NCBI GenBank assembly: GCA_913055735.1
Contig: CAJXKD010000001.1
Location: 868,001-932,000 of the forward strand
Source: an uncultured Rhodospirillales bacterium
Lineage (GTDB): Bacteria; Pseudomonadota; Alphaproteobacteria; Rhodospirillales; UBA2165
Direction: 5' to 3'
DNA length: 64,000 nucleotides
Each line of letters starts with the position of its first letter. Within the stretch, counting starts at the first letter, position 1. Positions 53,021 through 62,590 of the stretch are shown here, piece after piece. The translations under genes and the position numbers were made by a program. Below the pieces are notes generated by a model. The model searched no databases. It was not told the origin of the DNA and was given only the letters and a program-made list of their open reading frames with translations.

Positions 53021-53039
53021 TTGTTAGACCACCGAACAA
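53021..53039. promoter_or_regulatory. Weak inverted repeat in the vanB-like/pcaF divergent spacer
   Basis: TTGTT (53021-53025) and AACAA (53035-53039) flank nine bases (AGACCACCG) in the most AT-rich part of the 280-bp divergent spacer. It could be a GntR- or LysR-type operator for the aromatic genes, but the arms are short and no regulator gene is adjacent. Confidence 0.25.
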
Positions 53040-53184
53040 TATAAATGCCCGGCAGCCGGCGTTATTCCCCACCGGAAGCCGTTTTGGGGCGGGATTCCTG
53101 GCGCGTTGCGCCGCCGCCCGGCATGAGCTTTACTAGATTGCAGAGACCCACTCAATACATCGACGCCAGCGAGGACACGACCAC

Positions 53185-54390
53185 ATGACCGACGCCTTCA
53201 TTTGTGACGCCATCCGCACGCCCATCGGCCGCTATGCGGGCGGGCTTTCGGCCATCCGGGCGGACGATCTGGGGGCGATCCCCCTCAAGACCCTAATGGA
53301 CCGCAATTCGGGCGTCGATTGGGCGGCGGTTGATGATGTGATCTATGGCTGCGTCAATCAGGCGGGCGAAGACAACCGCAACGTCGCCCGTATGTCGCTG
53401 TTGTTGGCGGGACTGCCCCAAGATGTGCCGGGTGTCACGGTCAATCGTTTGTGCGGCTCGGGCATGCACGCCGTCGGCAGTTGCGCCCAGGCGATCCGCG
53501 CAGGTGAAGCGGACCTGATGGTTGCGGGCGGCATCGAAAGCATGTCGCGTTCGCCCTTCGTCATGCCCAAGGCGGAAACCGCCTTTTCGCGGCAAACCAA
53601 CATCTATGACACCACCATCGGCTGGCGTTTCCCCAATCCCAAGATGGAAGAGGAATACGGCCTCGATTCCATGGGCGAAACGGCGGAGAACGTTGCCGCC
53701 GAGTATCAGATCTCGCGCGAAGACCAAGACGCCTTCGCCGCACGTAGTCAGGCAAAGACCGCCACCGCACAAAGTGACGGGCGGCTGGCCGAGGAGATCG
53801 TGCCGGTGGCCGTGCCGCAACGGCGCGGCGATCCGGTGATGGTGGAAAAGGACGAACACCCCCGCGGCGATACCACCCTCGACAAGCTCGCCCAATTGCG
53901 CCCCGCCTTCCGCAAGGGCGGTTCGGTGACGGCGGGCAACTCCTCAGGCGTCAACGACGGGTCCTGCGCCTTGGTCCTCGCTTCGGAACAGGGCGCCAAG
54001 GATCACGGCCTGACCCCGAAGGCCCGCATTCTCGGTATGGCGTCGGCGGGCGTACCGCCCCGCATCATGGGAATGGGCCCGGCACCCGCCAGCAGCAAAC
54101 TTCTGGACCGGCTCGGCCTCAAAATCGACGATTTCGATATCATCGAACTGAACGAGGCCTTCGCCGCACAGGGCCTCGCGGTATTGCGCCAACTTGGCAT
54201 CGACGACGACGATACGCGGGTCAATCCGCAAGGCGGCGCCATCGCCCTCGGCCATCCCTTGGGGGCAAGCGGCGCGCGGCTGGTCACCACCGCCATGTAC
54301 CAGCTGATGCGCGGCACCGGCAAACGGGCGCTGTGCACCATGTGCATCGGGGTCGGTCAGGGCATCGCCATCGCCATCGAGAAACTGTGA
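53185..54390 (+). CDS. pcaF: 3-oxoadipyl-CoA thiolase
   Basis: Final step of the beta-ketoadipate pathway: cleaves 3-oxoadipyl-CoA to succinyl-CoA and acetyl-CoA. The 401-residue protein starts MTDAFICDAIRTPIGRYAGG. The acyl-carrying Cys is in VNRLCGSGMHAVGS, and NIYDTTIGWRFPNPKM is the stretch that separates PcaF/PaaJ from general acetyl-CoA acetyltransferases. Catalytic His is in GGAIALGHPLGASGARLV and the second Cys in CTMCIGVGQGIA. PaaJ of phenylacetate catabolism is an alternative name for the same reaction. No other pca or paa gene is adjacent. Confidence 0.92.
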   Translation: MTDAFICDAIRTPIGRYAGGLSAIRADDLGAIPLKTLMDRNSGVDWAAVDDVIYGCVNQAGEDNRNVARMSLLLAGLPQDVPGVTVNRLCGSGMHAVGSCAQAIRAGEADLMVAGGIESMSRSPFVMPKAETAFSRQTNIYDTTIGWRFPNPKMEEEYGLDSMGETAENVAAEYQISREDQDAFAARSQAKTATAQSDGRLAEEIVPVAVPQRRGDPVMVEKDEHPRGDTTLDKLAQLRPAFRKGGSVTAGNSSGVNDGSCALVLASEQGAKDHGLTPKARILGMASAGVPPRIMGMGPAPASSKLLDRLGLKIDDFDIIELNEAFAAQGLAVLRQLGIDDDDTRVNPQGGAIALGHPLGASGARLVTTAMYQLMRGTGKRALCTMCIGVGQGIAIAIEKL

Positions 54391-54608
54391 GCCGCGCAAG
54401 CCGGGTAATCCCGGATAGCCCCCCGATAACCCGTTGACCCGACATACCGATCTGGCACAATCAAGGTCATAAGAATGACAATCGTCACAGGCATTACAGG
54501 GACACGCCCTCAAAAAGACCACCCAATCCATAAATAACGACCGAACGGGGCTTGGCGCGCCGAGAAAATTTTGCGCGCAAAAACAGGGAATTCAGGCGGG
54601 GGAGACAG

Positions 54609-55931
54609 ATGACGGCTCAATTCGCCATCGTGGGGTCCGGTCCGGGCGGCATGTATGCCGCCGATGCGCTGTTGAAGCAGCTTCCCGATTGCCGGATCGA
54701 CGTGTATGAGCGCTTCCCGGCGCCCTTCGGGCTTATCCGCTATGGCGTCGCCCCCGATCATTTCAAAACCCGCAACACGGCACGGCAGTTCATCCGTACG
54801 CTGGAACTCGACAACGTCACCTATTTCGGCAACGTCGAGGTCGGCCGCGATGTCACCCTCGACGAACTGGAACGCCATTATGACGCGGTAATCATCGCCG
54901 TCGGTGCCTACAACGATCGCACGCTAGGCATTCCGGGCGAGGAGCTGCCGGGCGTGTACGGCGCCTGTGCGTTCGTCGGCTGGTACAATGGCCATCCCGA
55001 CCACCGTCACCTCGATCCGCTGCTGGATGGCGAGGGCGTCGCGGTTATCGGGATCGGCAATGTGGCACTCGACGTCTGCCGGGTGCTCGCAAAAACGCCT
55101 GCGGAAATGAGCGGCTCCGATCTCTGCGCCCATGCCGCCGAAGCAATCCAGGCGGGGGCATACAAAAATCTCTACATGTTCGGGCGGCGCGGACCGTTGG
55201 AAGCCGGCTTTACGCCCAAGGAATTGGGCGAGATCAAGGATCTGGAGCGCTGCCAGGTGATCGTCGACCAAGCGCAGTTGCCGGGCGACGTGCCCGACGA
55301 TTTCGACGGCCGCGTGAGGGGCATTAAGGAAAAGAACCTGCAGATTTTGCACGAGCTTGCGCTGCAAAATAAACCGGACCTGCCGATCAAAATGAACGTC
55401 CGCTTCTATTCGGCGCCCAAGGAAATTATCGGCACTGACCGGGTGGAAGCCATCCGGGTGGAGCGCACCAAAGTGGAAGACGGCTTTGCCGTCGGCACCG
55501 GCGAGATCGAGGAGATTCCGGTCGGCGCTGTCGTTACCGCCATCGGCTACCGCACCGAAGTGCCGGGCGATCTGGCCCTTGACCGGGGAAGGGTCGCCAA
55601 TCAGGGCGGGCGCGTGCGCCCCGGCATCTATGTTGTCGGCTGGGCCAAGCGAGGCCCGAGCGGCACGATCCCGACCAATGGCCCCGATTCCCGCGATGTC
55701 GCCGAGGCCGTGATCGCCGACCTGCAGCCATCTGACAAACCCGGCGGCAAGGGTATTTGGCCCTTGCTTGGCGAACGCAATAGCCGCATCGTGACTTGGG
55801 ACGAATGGGAACGCATCGCCGAACAGGAAATCGCTCGCGCCCCCGCGGGGCGGCCACGTGAACGCTTCACCTCGGTTGACGAAATGCTTTCGGTCCTCGA
55901 CAACGTCCCGAGAAAAGCATCAAACCAATAA
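54609..55931 (+). CDS. fprA: NADPH-ferredoxin reductase, adrenodoxin-reductase type (FprA-like)
   Basis: FAD enzyme of the glutathione reductase-like branch that passes electrons from NADPH to ferredoxin, 440 residues. Key parts are FAIVGSGPGGMYAADALLK, APFGLIRYGVAPDHFKTRN, NADPH-fold VIGIGNVALDVCRVLAK and FGRRGPLEAGFTPKELGEI. GWAKRGPSGTIPTNGPDSRD lies near the end. It may serve P450s or iron-sulfur assembly. Start at the ATG after GGCGGGGGAGACAG; the in-frame extension to 54552 lies upstream of this site. The partner ferredoxin is not in the window. Confidence 0.9.
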   Translation: MTAQFAIVGSGPGGMYAADALLKQLPDCRIDVYERFPAPFGLIRYGVAPDHFKTRNTARQFIRTLELDNVTYFGNVEVGRDVTLDELERHYDAVIIAVGAYNDRTLGIPGEELPGVYGACAFVGWYNGHPDHRHLDPLLDGEGVAVIGIGNVALDVCRVLAKTPAEMSGSDLCAHAAEAIQAGAYKNLYMFGRRGPLEAGFTPKELGEIKDLERCQVIVDQAQLPGDVPDDFDGRVRGIKEKNLQILHELALQNKPDLPIKMNVRFYSAPKEIIGTDRVEAIRVERTKVEDGFAVGTGEIEEIPVGAVVTAIGYRTEVPGDLALDRGRVANQGGRVRPGIYVVGWAKRGPSGTIPTNGPDSRDVAEAVIADLQPSDKPGGKGIWPLLGERNSRIVTWDEWERIAEQEIARAPAGRPRERFTSVDEMLSVLDNVPRKASNQ

Positions 55932-55942
55932 ACTGTCGTTTC

Positions 55943-56284
55943 GTGGCTGATCTGAGTTGGTATTTATTATCCGTCCTCGCCTTCGCCCTCGCCTATGACG
56001 AGCGGCGGGTATTGGTGACGTCGGGCAACCCGTCACCACCCCTCGGGCCTTACCCCATTTTGTTCAACTCTGCCGCCTGGCTCGGCGGCATCGCCTGTAT
56101 CGCACTGTTGATCGCCGGTTTTTTCATTGGCCCCTGGTGGGGGCCGCTGGTTGCCATGGCCGTGGGCACCGGCAGCAACCTCTACGGTCGCGTCGCCATT
56201 CCGGATAATTGGCGGTGGCTGGCCACCTTTGCCGCGACGGGGGTCGGGATCGGCGCGGGCGTCATGGTGATCCGCGACCTTTGA
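55943..56284 (+). CDS. Small integral membrane protein
   Basis: A 113-residue protein of unknown family from a GTG start. Hydrophobic stretches at about residues 4-18 (WYLLSVLAFALAY), 44-66 (AAWLGGIACIALLIAGFFIG), 69-80 (WGPLVAMAVGTG) and 93-110 (LATFAATGVGIGAGVMV) suggest three or four helices. No ligand residues are obvious. It follows fprA by 11 bp in the same direction, so it is probably its operon partner. The 3' end is 6 bp from the convergent prmA stop. Confidence 0.7.
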   Translation: MADLSWYLLSVLAFALAYDERRVLVTSGNPSPPLGPYPILFNSAAWLGGIACIALLIAGFFIGPWWGPLVAMAVGTGSNLYGRVAIPDNWRWLATFAATGVGIGAGVMVIRDL

Positions 56285-56290
56285 TTCCCT

Positions 56291-57184
56291 TTATGGCCGG
56301 CGAAGGACTAACGTCGTCCATTCGCCCACGTCAATTTTGCGGACCAGGTGCAGGCCTTGCGCACGATGGGCAGCCAACACCCGGTTGGCATCTGGCGACA
56401 ACAACCCGGCGAGGACTGCGGTGCCCCCCGGCTCCAAATGGCGGGCGAGGTCGCCCGCCATGCGCATCAAAGGACGGGCGAGGATATTGGCAAATATCAG
56501 GTCGTAGCGCCGATGGCGGATCATCGGATGGCGATAGCCGATGGACCTTACCGCACGGATCGACCCGGCAACGCCGTTGGCAACCGCGTTCTCTTCCGTA
56601 ATCGTCACCGATTGGGGGTCGATATCGGCGGCAACGATGCGCCCACCCGCGAGGCTGGGGAACATCTTCGCCGCCGCGATGGCCAGAATGCCCGAGCCGC
56701 ATCCCATATCCAGAACCGAGTGTGGTACCGGACCCGTATAGCCGTCGAGCGCCAAGAGGCAACCCTGGGTCGAGCCGTGATCGCCGGAGCCGAAGGCGGC
56801 GGCCGCAGGCACCCGAAGCGCGATCTGGCCCGCGGGAACCTGACCCTCGAATTCGCGGCCGTGGATAAAGAACCGGCCCGCCATTAATGGCGGAAACTCG
56901 TGCAGATTGTCAGCGACCCAATCGCGCGTCTCGATCTCGGCAATCTCGATCTCTGGGACAGCAATGCCCATCGCGGCGGCAGCAGCCGTGACCGCCATCA
57001 TCATGCGCGCTTCGTCGGGCGGCCCCGATGCGAAGCCAGTGATCTTGGCCTCGAGATCGGGATCGTCCTCGTCCGCCGTCCAGGCGATGGAATCGAGATG
57101 CGGTTCGAGGGCCGCGCTTACCGCATCAGCGGCCCGGCAATGAACCACCGTGCTTACACGGAAAATATGCGTCGGCTTCGTCAC
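56291..57184 (-). CDS. prmA: Ribosomal protein L11 methyltransferase
   Basis: Trimethylates ribosomal protein L11 at several lysines using SAM. The N-terminal substrate-recognition domain is followed by AFGSGDHGSTQGCLLALDG (PrmA hallmark near TGxHxTT), the SAM motif SVLDMGCGSGILAIAAAKM, VAADIDPQSVTITEENAVAN, and DLIFANILARPLMRMAGDLA. Length from GTG at 57184 (MTKPTHIFRV) is 297 residues, as expected. A TTG at 57217 would overlap uvrD's end and is less likely. It begins 16 bp after the uvrD stop, so the two form one unit. Confidence 0.93.
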   Translation of the reverse strand: MTKPTHIFRVSTVVHCRAADAVSAALEPHLDSIAWTADEDDPDLEAKITGFASGPPDEARMMMAVTAAAAAMGIAVPEIEIAEIETRDWVADNLHEFPPLMAGRFFIHGREFEGQVPAGQIALRVPAAAAFGSGDHGSTQGCLLALDGYTGPVPHSVLDMGCGSGILAIAAAKMFPSLAGGRIVAADIDPQSVTITEENAVANGVAGSIRAVRSIGYRHPMIRHRRYDLIFANILARPLMRMAGDLARHLEPGGTAVLAGLLSPDANRVLAAHRAQGLHLVRKIDVGEWTTLVLRRP

Positions 57185-57200
57185 GTGTATTTCGGTTGCC

Positions 57201-59522
57201 TCAGGCGGGCTCGACAAAGCTGTCGATTACCTTTTTGGTGCCGGCCTTGTCGAAGGCAACCTCCAGTTTGTTGCCGTCGCAGGATTTGACGTGGCCGTAA
57301 CCGAATTTCTGATGGAAAACCCGGTCGCCCAACGCGAACCGCGAAGAGGCGCCGCTGTCGGCCACTTCCCAGGCATCGCCGTCGATCACGACGCCGTCGC
57401 GGCGGCGGGCGGGACGCTGACGGCCCTGGGAGAGGCCCTGGGATCGGCGTGCCGCGTCGAACGCGAAGGCGTTGGGCGCCTCGCGCAAATTCATGGAGCC
57501 ATGCGTCGACCCGTACAAGCCCCGATCGGCCATCTGCTCGACGTGATCGGCGGGCAGTTCGTCGATGAAACGGGACGGCAAGGCGCTTTGCCACTGATTG
57601 TAGATGCGTCGGTTGGCCGCGAACGTAATACGCGCCCGCCTGCGTGCCCGGGTAAGGCCGACATAGGCAAGGCGGCGCTCCTCCTCCAAACCTTTCAGCC
57701 CTTCCTCGTCGAGGGAGCGCTGATGCGGAAACAGTCCCTCCTCCCAGCCCGGCAAAAAGACCGTGTCGAACTCGAGGCCCTTGGCGGCGTGCAGGGTCAT
57801 CAGACTGACCTTGGCGTCGCTGTCGTTGTCTTCGTTATCCATGACCAGGCTGACATGCTCTAAAAAACCCTGGAGATTCTCGAACTCGTCGAGGCCTGCC
57901 ACCAATTCCTTGAGGTTCTCCAGGCGGCCCGGCGCCTCCGGCGACTTGTCGCGCATCCACATTTCGGTGTACCCGGATTCGTCGAGGATGAGCGCCGCCA
58001 GTTCGTCGTGAGGCAACGTCTCCATCAATTGCCGCCAGCGGTCGAAGTCCTCGATCAGGCCGCCGAGGACGGACCGCGCCTTGGGCCTGAGTTCGTCGGT
58101 CTCGCACATTTGCCGCGCGGCTTCATAAAGCGAAATGTTTTCGGCACGCGCCAAAAGATGCACCGCCTGTACCGTCGCCTGCCCCAGCCCGCGCTTGGGC
58201 ACATTGACGATCCGTTCGAAGGCAAGGCTGTCGTCCGGGCTGACCACCACCCGGAAATAGGCAATGGCATCGCGGGTTTCCTGGCGCTCGTAGAAGCGCG
58301 GGCCACCGACGACCCGATAGGGAATGCCTAGGGTAATGAACCGCTCTTCGAATTCGCGCATCTGGAAGCTGGCGCGCACCAGCACGGCCATGTCGTCGAG
58401 CGACTCGCCCTTGCGCTGCAGCGCCTCGATCTCGTCACCGACGACACGCGCCTCCTCTTCGCCATCCCAGACGCCCTGCACCGCGACGCGATGGCCCTCT
58501 TCGGAGCCCGTCCACAATGTTTTGCCGAGCCGTCCCTCGTTATGAGCAATCAGGCCCGACGCGGCTCCCAGAATGTGCGGCGTCGACCGGTAATTGCGTT
58601 CCAGACGGATCACTTCGGCGCCCGGGAAATCCTTTTCGAAGCGAAGGATGTTGCCGACCTCGGCGCCGCGCCAGGAATAGATGGATTGATCGTCGTCGCC
58701 GACGCAGCACAGGTTCTTGTGTTCCTGGGCCAGCAGCCGCAGCCACAGATACTGCGCGACGTTGGTGTCCTGATATTCGTCCACCAGCAGATAGCGGAAA
58801 CGCCGCTGATACTCGGCGAGCACGTCAGGTTGCTCGGTGAACAGGGTCAGGTTGTGCAGCAACAGATCGCCGAAATCGGCGGCGTTGAGCGTGCGCAGAC
58901 GATCCTGATAGTCGGTGTAGAGCTTCAGCAATTGCCCTTCGGCGAAGCCGCTGCCTTCTTCCGCCGACACTTTTTGCGGCGTCAGACCACGGTCCTTCCA
59001 CCGCTGAATGACGCCCATGAGCATGCGGGCGGGCCATTTCTTATCGTCGATGGAATGGCCTTCCATCACCTGTTTCAACAGCCGCACCTGATCGTCGGCA
59101 TCGAGGATGGTGAAGTTCGGCTTGAGGCCGACCGCCTCGGCATGGGCACGCAGAATGCGCGCCGCCAACGCGTGGAAGGTCCCGAGCCACCACCCTTCAA
59201 CGGGACGGCCGACGATGGCCGCCACCCGGTCACGCATTTCCCGCGCCGCCTTGTTGGTAAAGGTCACGGCCACCACTTCCCACGGCCGCGCCTTGCCCTG
59301 CATAAGGATATGCGCGAGACGGGTGGTCAGCACGCGGGTCTTGCCGGTCCCGGCACCAGCCAAGACCAGTACCGGGCCGTCGATCGCTTCGACGGCGCGC
59401 CGCTGTTCCTCGTTGAGGCCCTGAAAATAGGGGGGCTCGGCCGCCGGAAAGCTCGATGGCGCCGCATCGGCACCGGCCGGAGTGGGCGCCGGGGCGTCGG
59501 TCAGATCAAATGGGTCGGACAT
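57201..59522 (-). CDS. uvrD: UvrD/PcrA-family ATP-dependent DNA helicase
   Basis: Superfamily 1A 3'-5' helicase for nucleotide excision and mismatch repair, 773 residues. Motifs: Q-motif GLNEEQRRAVEA, Walker A AGAGTGKT (residues 55-62), VTFTNKAAREM, GTFHALAARIL, Walker B LLVDEYQDTN, GDDDQSIYSWRGAE, LERNYRSTPHIL, TLHAAKGLEFDTVFLPGWEE and AYVGLTRARR. A C-terminal Tudor-like region, FALGDRVFHQKFGYGHV, is the RNA-polymerase-binding segment of this family. A 30-residue disordered, Ala/Pro-rich N-terminus is lineage-typical. First gene of uvrD-prmA. Confidence 0.97.
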   Translation of the reverse strand: MSDPFDLTDAPAPTPAGADAAPSSFPAAEPPYFQGLNEEQRRAVEAIDGPVLVLAGAGTGKTRVLTTRLAHILMQGKARPWEVVAVTFTNKAAREMRDRVAAIVGRPVEGWWLGTFHALAARILRAHAEAVGLKPNFTILDADDQVRLLKQVMEGHSIDDKKWPARMLMGVIQRWKDRGLTPQKVSAEEGSGFAEGQLLKLYTDYQDRLRTLNAADFGDLLLHNLTLFTEQPDVLAEYQRRFRYLLVDEYQDTNVAQYLWLRLLAQEHKNLCCVGDDDQSIYSWRGAEVGNILRFEKDFPGAEVIRLERNYRSTPHILGAASGLIAHNEGRLGKTLWTGSEEGHRVAVQGVWDGEEEARVVGDEIEALQRKGESLDDMAVLVRASFQMREFEERFITLGIPYRVVGGPRFYERQETRDAIAYFRVVVSPDDSLAFERIVNVPKRGLGQATVQAVHLLARAENISLYEAARQMCETDELRPKARSVLGGLIEDFDRWRQLMETLPHDELAALILDESGYTEMWMRDKSPEAPGRLENLKELVAGLDEFENLQGFLEHVSLVMDNEDNDSDAKVSLMTLHAAKGLEFDTVFLPGWEEGLFPHQRSLDEEGLKGLEEERRLAYVGLTRARRRARITFAANRRIYNQWQSALPSRFIDELPADHVEQMADRGLYGSTHGSMNLREAPNAFAFDAARRSQGLSQGRQRPARRRDGVVIDGDAWEVADSGASSRFALGDRVFHQKFGYGHVKSCDGNKLEVAFDKAGTKKVIDSFVEPA

Positions 59523-59585
59523 GGCGTCATTATATCACGCCGGCGTTGGTGAAACACATCCCCGAATCACAGGAAATTCAAACGC

Positions 59586-61367
59586 CTAGGCGCCGTTGTC
59601 GTGTTCCTCGGCGCGGGCCTCGACGAGCGCCCGGTTATACGCCGCCATGACCTCGGTTTCGAACAGGGTGCCGACGAACTTCATGGATTTGTGGTCCTCG
59701 ACCACCGCGATGTAATGCTCACCGGTATCGCGAATCAGCTTGTTCGCGGTCTGCAGATCGTCGTCGGCCTCGATCACCGGTGGATGTACGCGCGCCACGT
59801 CACCGGCATTGATGAGGTGATCGACAGCCGGATCGAAGGCAACCTCGTGGAGATCGTGCAAGGTGATGGTGCCGAACAATTCACCGGTCCCACGCAGCAC
59901 GAACAACTCGCCCGTCGGCGAATATTGGAGTTGGCGGCGCACCTCTGCGAGACCGGTTCCGATATGAATAACCTCGCTCTCCTTGGTCATCACATTGCGC
60001 ACCTTGATGCTGCGCAGCAGCGCCGTTTCGAACCCGCCCTTGAGGTCCAGACCGGCGCGCTCGAGTTGCCAACTGAAGAAATTGCGGCCGTGAAATTGCT
60101 GGACGATCACCGAGGCGATCACCACCGCGACCATCACCGCGATGGTCAGCTGATAGTCATCGGTCAGTTCAAAGACGATGAGGGTCGTCGAAACCGGTGC
60201 GCCAAGCACCGCCGCCGCCACCGCGCCCATGCCGATCATTGTATAGGCGTCCGCCCCCGACGACAGATGAGGAAAAATACCCGTCGCAACAATGCCGAAT
60301 GCGCACCCCAGCATCGCGCCAACCATCAAGGACGGCGTGAAGATCCCGCCGCCGAAACCGCTGCCGAGACAAATCGACGTCGCAACGATCTTGGCAACGA
60401 ACAGGATAAGCAAGAGGTCGACGGAAAACAGCGTCTGCAGCGCCATATCGGTGGCAGCATATCCGACGCCCAGAATTTGCGGATAGCCCAACGCGATCAA
60501 CCCGACAAGGAAACCCGCGATGGCGGGACGAGTCCACTCGGGTATGGGCACCTTCTTCCATGTGTCCTCGGTCAACATCACGCCACGCATCAGGATGATC
60601 GCGGTTATGCCGCTGGCGATACCCAGCCCGACAATAGCCGGAAACTCGAGTACCGACACAAGCGGATGCTCATAAACCTCGAAGGCCGGAAAATTGCCGA
60701 AATAGGTCCGCGTGATAACGGTCGCGACAACACTCGAAATAACGATGGGTGCAAAAGCACTAAGCGCAAAATGGCCCACCACCACCTCATGCGCGAACAG
60801 CGCGCCGGCGATGGGCGCGTTGAACGACGCCGCCACCGCGGCGGCAGCCCCGCAACCCAGAAGCGCCCGCGACAGCGACCGGGTGAGGTGCAATTTCTGG
60901 GCGACCCAGGCGCCCAACGTGGCGCCCAAGTGAATGGCTGGTCCTTCCCGGCCGACGGAAGCGCCGGCACCGATGGAGGCGACGCTGGCGATGGCCGCGC
61001 CGATACCCTCGCGGATCGACATTCGGCCGCCACGCAAGGCGCTCGCCTCGATGACCTTGGCGACGCCCTGAGGACGGCGGCCTGGCATGACATAGTAGAG
61101 AAACAGACCAACGAGGAGTCCCCCCGTCGTGGGAACCGCGAGGACTTGCCACCACGCCAGATTACCTGCCTTGCTGAAAATGTCCTCCGCCGCCGATCCG
61201 AAGCCGGCCGTCTGAAAGAAATCGATCCCTTCGCGGATGGCAATGGTGCCGAGACCGGCCAGCGCGCCGACGACCACGGCCAAAACGACAAGGATCAATT
61301 GATCGTTGCGAATGAGCCGGCGGGACCGCATCAGCAAGCGGCTTGGCCGTAGGCGAGGTTGGAACAT
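59586..61367 (-). CDS. ClC-family chloride channel/antiporter with CBS domains
   Basis: A 593-residue chloride-proton exchanger or channel. Selectivity-filter segments are present: IGAGASVGREGPAIHLGATL with the gating Glu of GREGP, CLGSGFGGGIFTPSLMVGAM, and the LGAPVSTTLIVFELTDDYQL region. About ten to twelve membrane helices end near residue 435. Two CBS domains follow (RNVMTKESEVIHIGTGLAEV onward), which normally sense nucleotides. It has a basic N-terminal tail. It is separate from uvrD by 63 bp, same strand. Confidence 0.93.
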   Translation of the reverse strand: MFQPRLRPSRLLMRSRRLIRNDQLILVVLAVVVGALAGLGTIAIREGIDFFQTAGFGSAAEDIFSKAGNLAWWQVLAVPTTGGLLVGLFLYYVMPGRRPQGVAKVIEASALRGGRMSIREGIGAAIASVASIGAGASVGREGPAIHLGATLGAWVAQKLHLTRSLSRALLGCGAAAAVAASFNAPIAGALFAHEVVVGHFALSAFAPIVISSVVATVITRTYFGNFPAFEVYEHPLVSVLEFPAIVGLGIASGITAIILMRGVMLTEDTWKKVPIPEWTRPAIAGFLVGLIALGYPQILGVGYAATDMALQTLFSVDLLLILFVAKIVATSICLGSGFGGGIFTPSLMVGAMLGCAFGIVATGIFPHLSSGADAYTMIGMGAVAAAVLGAPVSTTLIVFELTDDYQLTIAVMVAVVIASVIVQQFHGRNFFSWQLERAGLDLKGGFETALLRSIKVRNVMTKESEVIHIGTGLAEVRRQLQYSPTGELFVLRGTGELFGTITLHDLHEVAFDPAVDHLINAGDVARVHPPVIEADDDLQTANKLIRDTGEHYIAVVEDHKSMKFVGTLFETEVMAAYNRALVEARAEEHDNGA

Positions 61368-61440
61368 GGACTAATAGAAGTAGAACATTCTAAACAAAAA
61401 CAAAACACCGACCCGCGAAATGCCGGTCGACATCGTAAAA

Positions 61441-62499
61441 TCACCCACCTGGAATCAACCGCGACTTGCTCAGATTGGTTTCCGACATGACTCGGTTGCG
61501 CCCCTGTTGCTTGGCAAGATAAAGCGCCGCTTCGGCACGCACTGTCAACCGGTTGAGTGGCTCTCCCGCGATATATTGCGCAACACCCCAGGAAAGCGTG
61601 ACAGACCCCAGCTGGCTGCCGGTCCGCTTGTTGACGACCCGCTTGCTCGACAATTGTTCCCGCAGATTCTGCGCCAACGTCATCGCGTCGCGAAGCTCAG
61701 TGTTGGGCAAGATGACGGCAAACTCATCGCCGCCGTAACGGGCGGCGATGTCCCGCCCCTTGATGCTATCGGTGATCGTATGGGCGAACAGTTTCAACAC
61801 CTGATCCCCGACCGAATGCCCATGTGCTTCGTTGAACGTCCCAAAGGAATCGATGTCGGCCACGAGTAGGCACAAATTGGTTCCCGCCTCGGCGGATTCC
61901 GTTGCTTCCCGGTGCAATGCCACGTCGAACAATTTGCGATTGGCGATCCCGGTTATTTTGTCGGTGGAGGCTTCACGCCGGGCAGAATCCACTTCCTTGC
62001 GCAACCGTTGAATTTCCTCGGTGGACGTTTCGAGCCGCAACTCCAATTCCTTGGTTCGCACTTCCATCTCGCGCGTCTCGCGTACGATCGTTTGAACGAT
62101 GTCATCGAAACTCGCTTCGGCCGGCAGGTCGTCCAACTGTCCGGCAGCGGCGGCGAGCGTCTTGGTATAGTCCGCCGCATCGGCTCCGGCGGCATTCATA
62201 ACCTCCGCCGCCCGGTCCAGGGCTTGCTCAACCCGGACCGCGGCCTCGTGGACCGTGGCACCGTCCGTTTCAAAGGTGAAGAAGCGGTCATACAGGTCCG
62301 CGCAATGATCGTCGGTGATGGCCTCGCCACGATCGATCATCGCATCGACCGCCACACAAAGGTCGGGATAGGTCCGGGTGAAGTAATGATACCAGACGGC
62401 AAAATTGGTCGGCGTCGGGGGAAGCGACAGTTCCGCGAGACGCTTCCAAGCGGTTTCGGCATGCGTCGACGCTAATTCCATCCCAACCGTATCGTGCAA
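61441..62499 (-). CDS. GGDEF-domain protein, probable diguanylate cyclase
   Basis: A 352-residue cytosolic protein. Residues 1-130 are helical with no named sensor domain; 130-180 form a coiled coil. The GGDEF domain begins at STDKITGIANRKLF. The signature is intact, ARYGGDEFAVILP (GGDEF at 256-260). Metal-binding DID is at 215-217, but the usual DxFKxxND reads DSFGTFNE, so the phosphate-contacting Lys is Gly220. The inhibitory RxxD is K247-x-x-D250. Activity may thus be altered. Start is probably TTG at 62499, seven bases after GGGGAG; ATG at 62481 is the alternative. Confidence 0.85.
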   Translation of the reverse strand: MHDTVGMELASTHAETAWKRLAELSLPPTPTNFAVWYHYFTRTYPDLCVAVDAMIDRGEAITDDHCADLYDRFFTFETDGATVHEAAVRVEQALDRAAEVMNAAGADAADYTKTLAAAAGQLDDLPAEASFDDIVQTIVRETREMEVRTKELELRLETSTEEIQRLRKEVDSARREASTDKITGIANRKLFDVALHREATESAEAGTNLCLLVADIDSFGTFNEAHGHSVGDQVLKLFAHTITDSIKGRDIAARYGGDEFAVILPNTELRDAMTLAQNLREQLSSKRVVNKRTGSQLGSVTLSWGVAQYIAGEPLNRLTVRAEAALYLAKQQGRNRVMSETNLSKSRLIPGG

Positions 62500-62590
62500 A
62501 CCAGTGCTCCCCGCCCAGGTCTATTAAATGGGCATGTCCAACGGAACACTATTTAGGGACCGTTCGGGATGGTTAACAGACCCGGATGAA

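Noticed and set aside
59601..61352. 583-codon plus-strand open frame over the ClC gene
   Set aside because: The opposite strand encodes a clear ClC channel with CBS domains; this frame is polar, His/Arg-rich noise.
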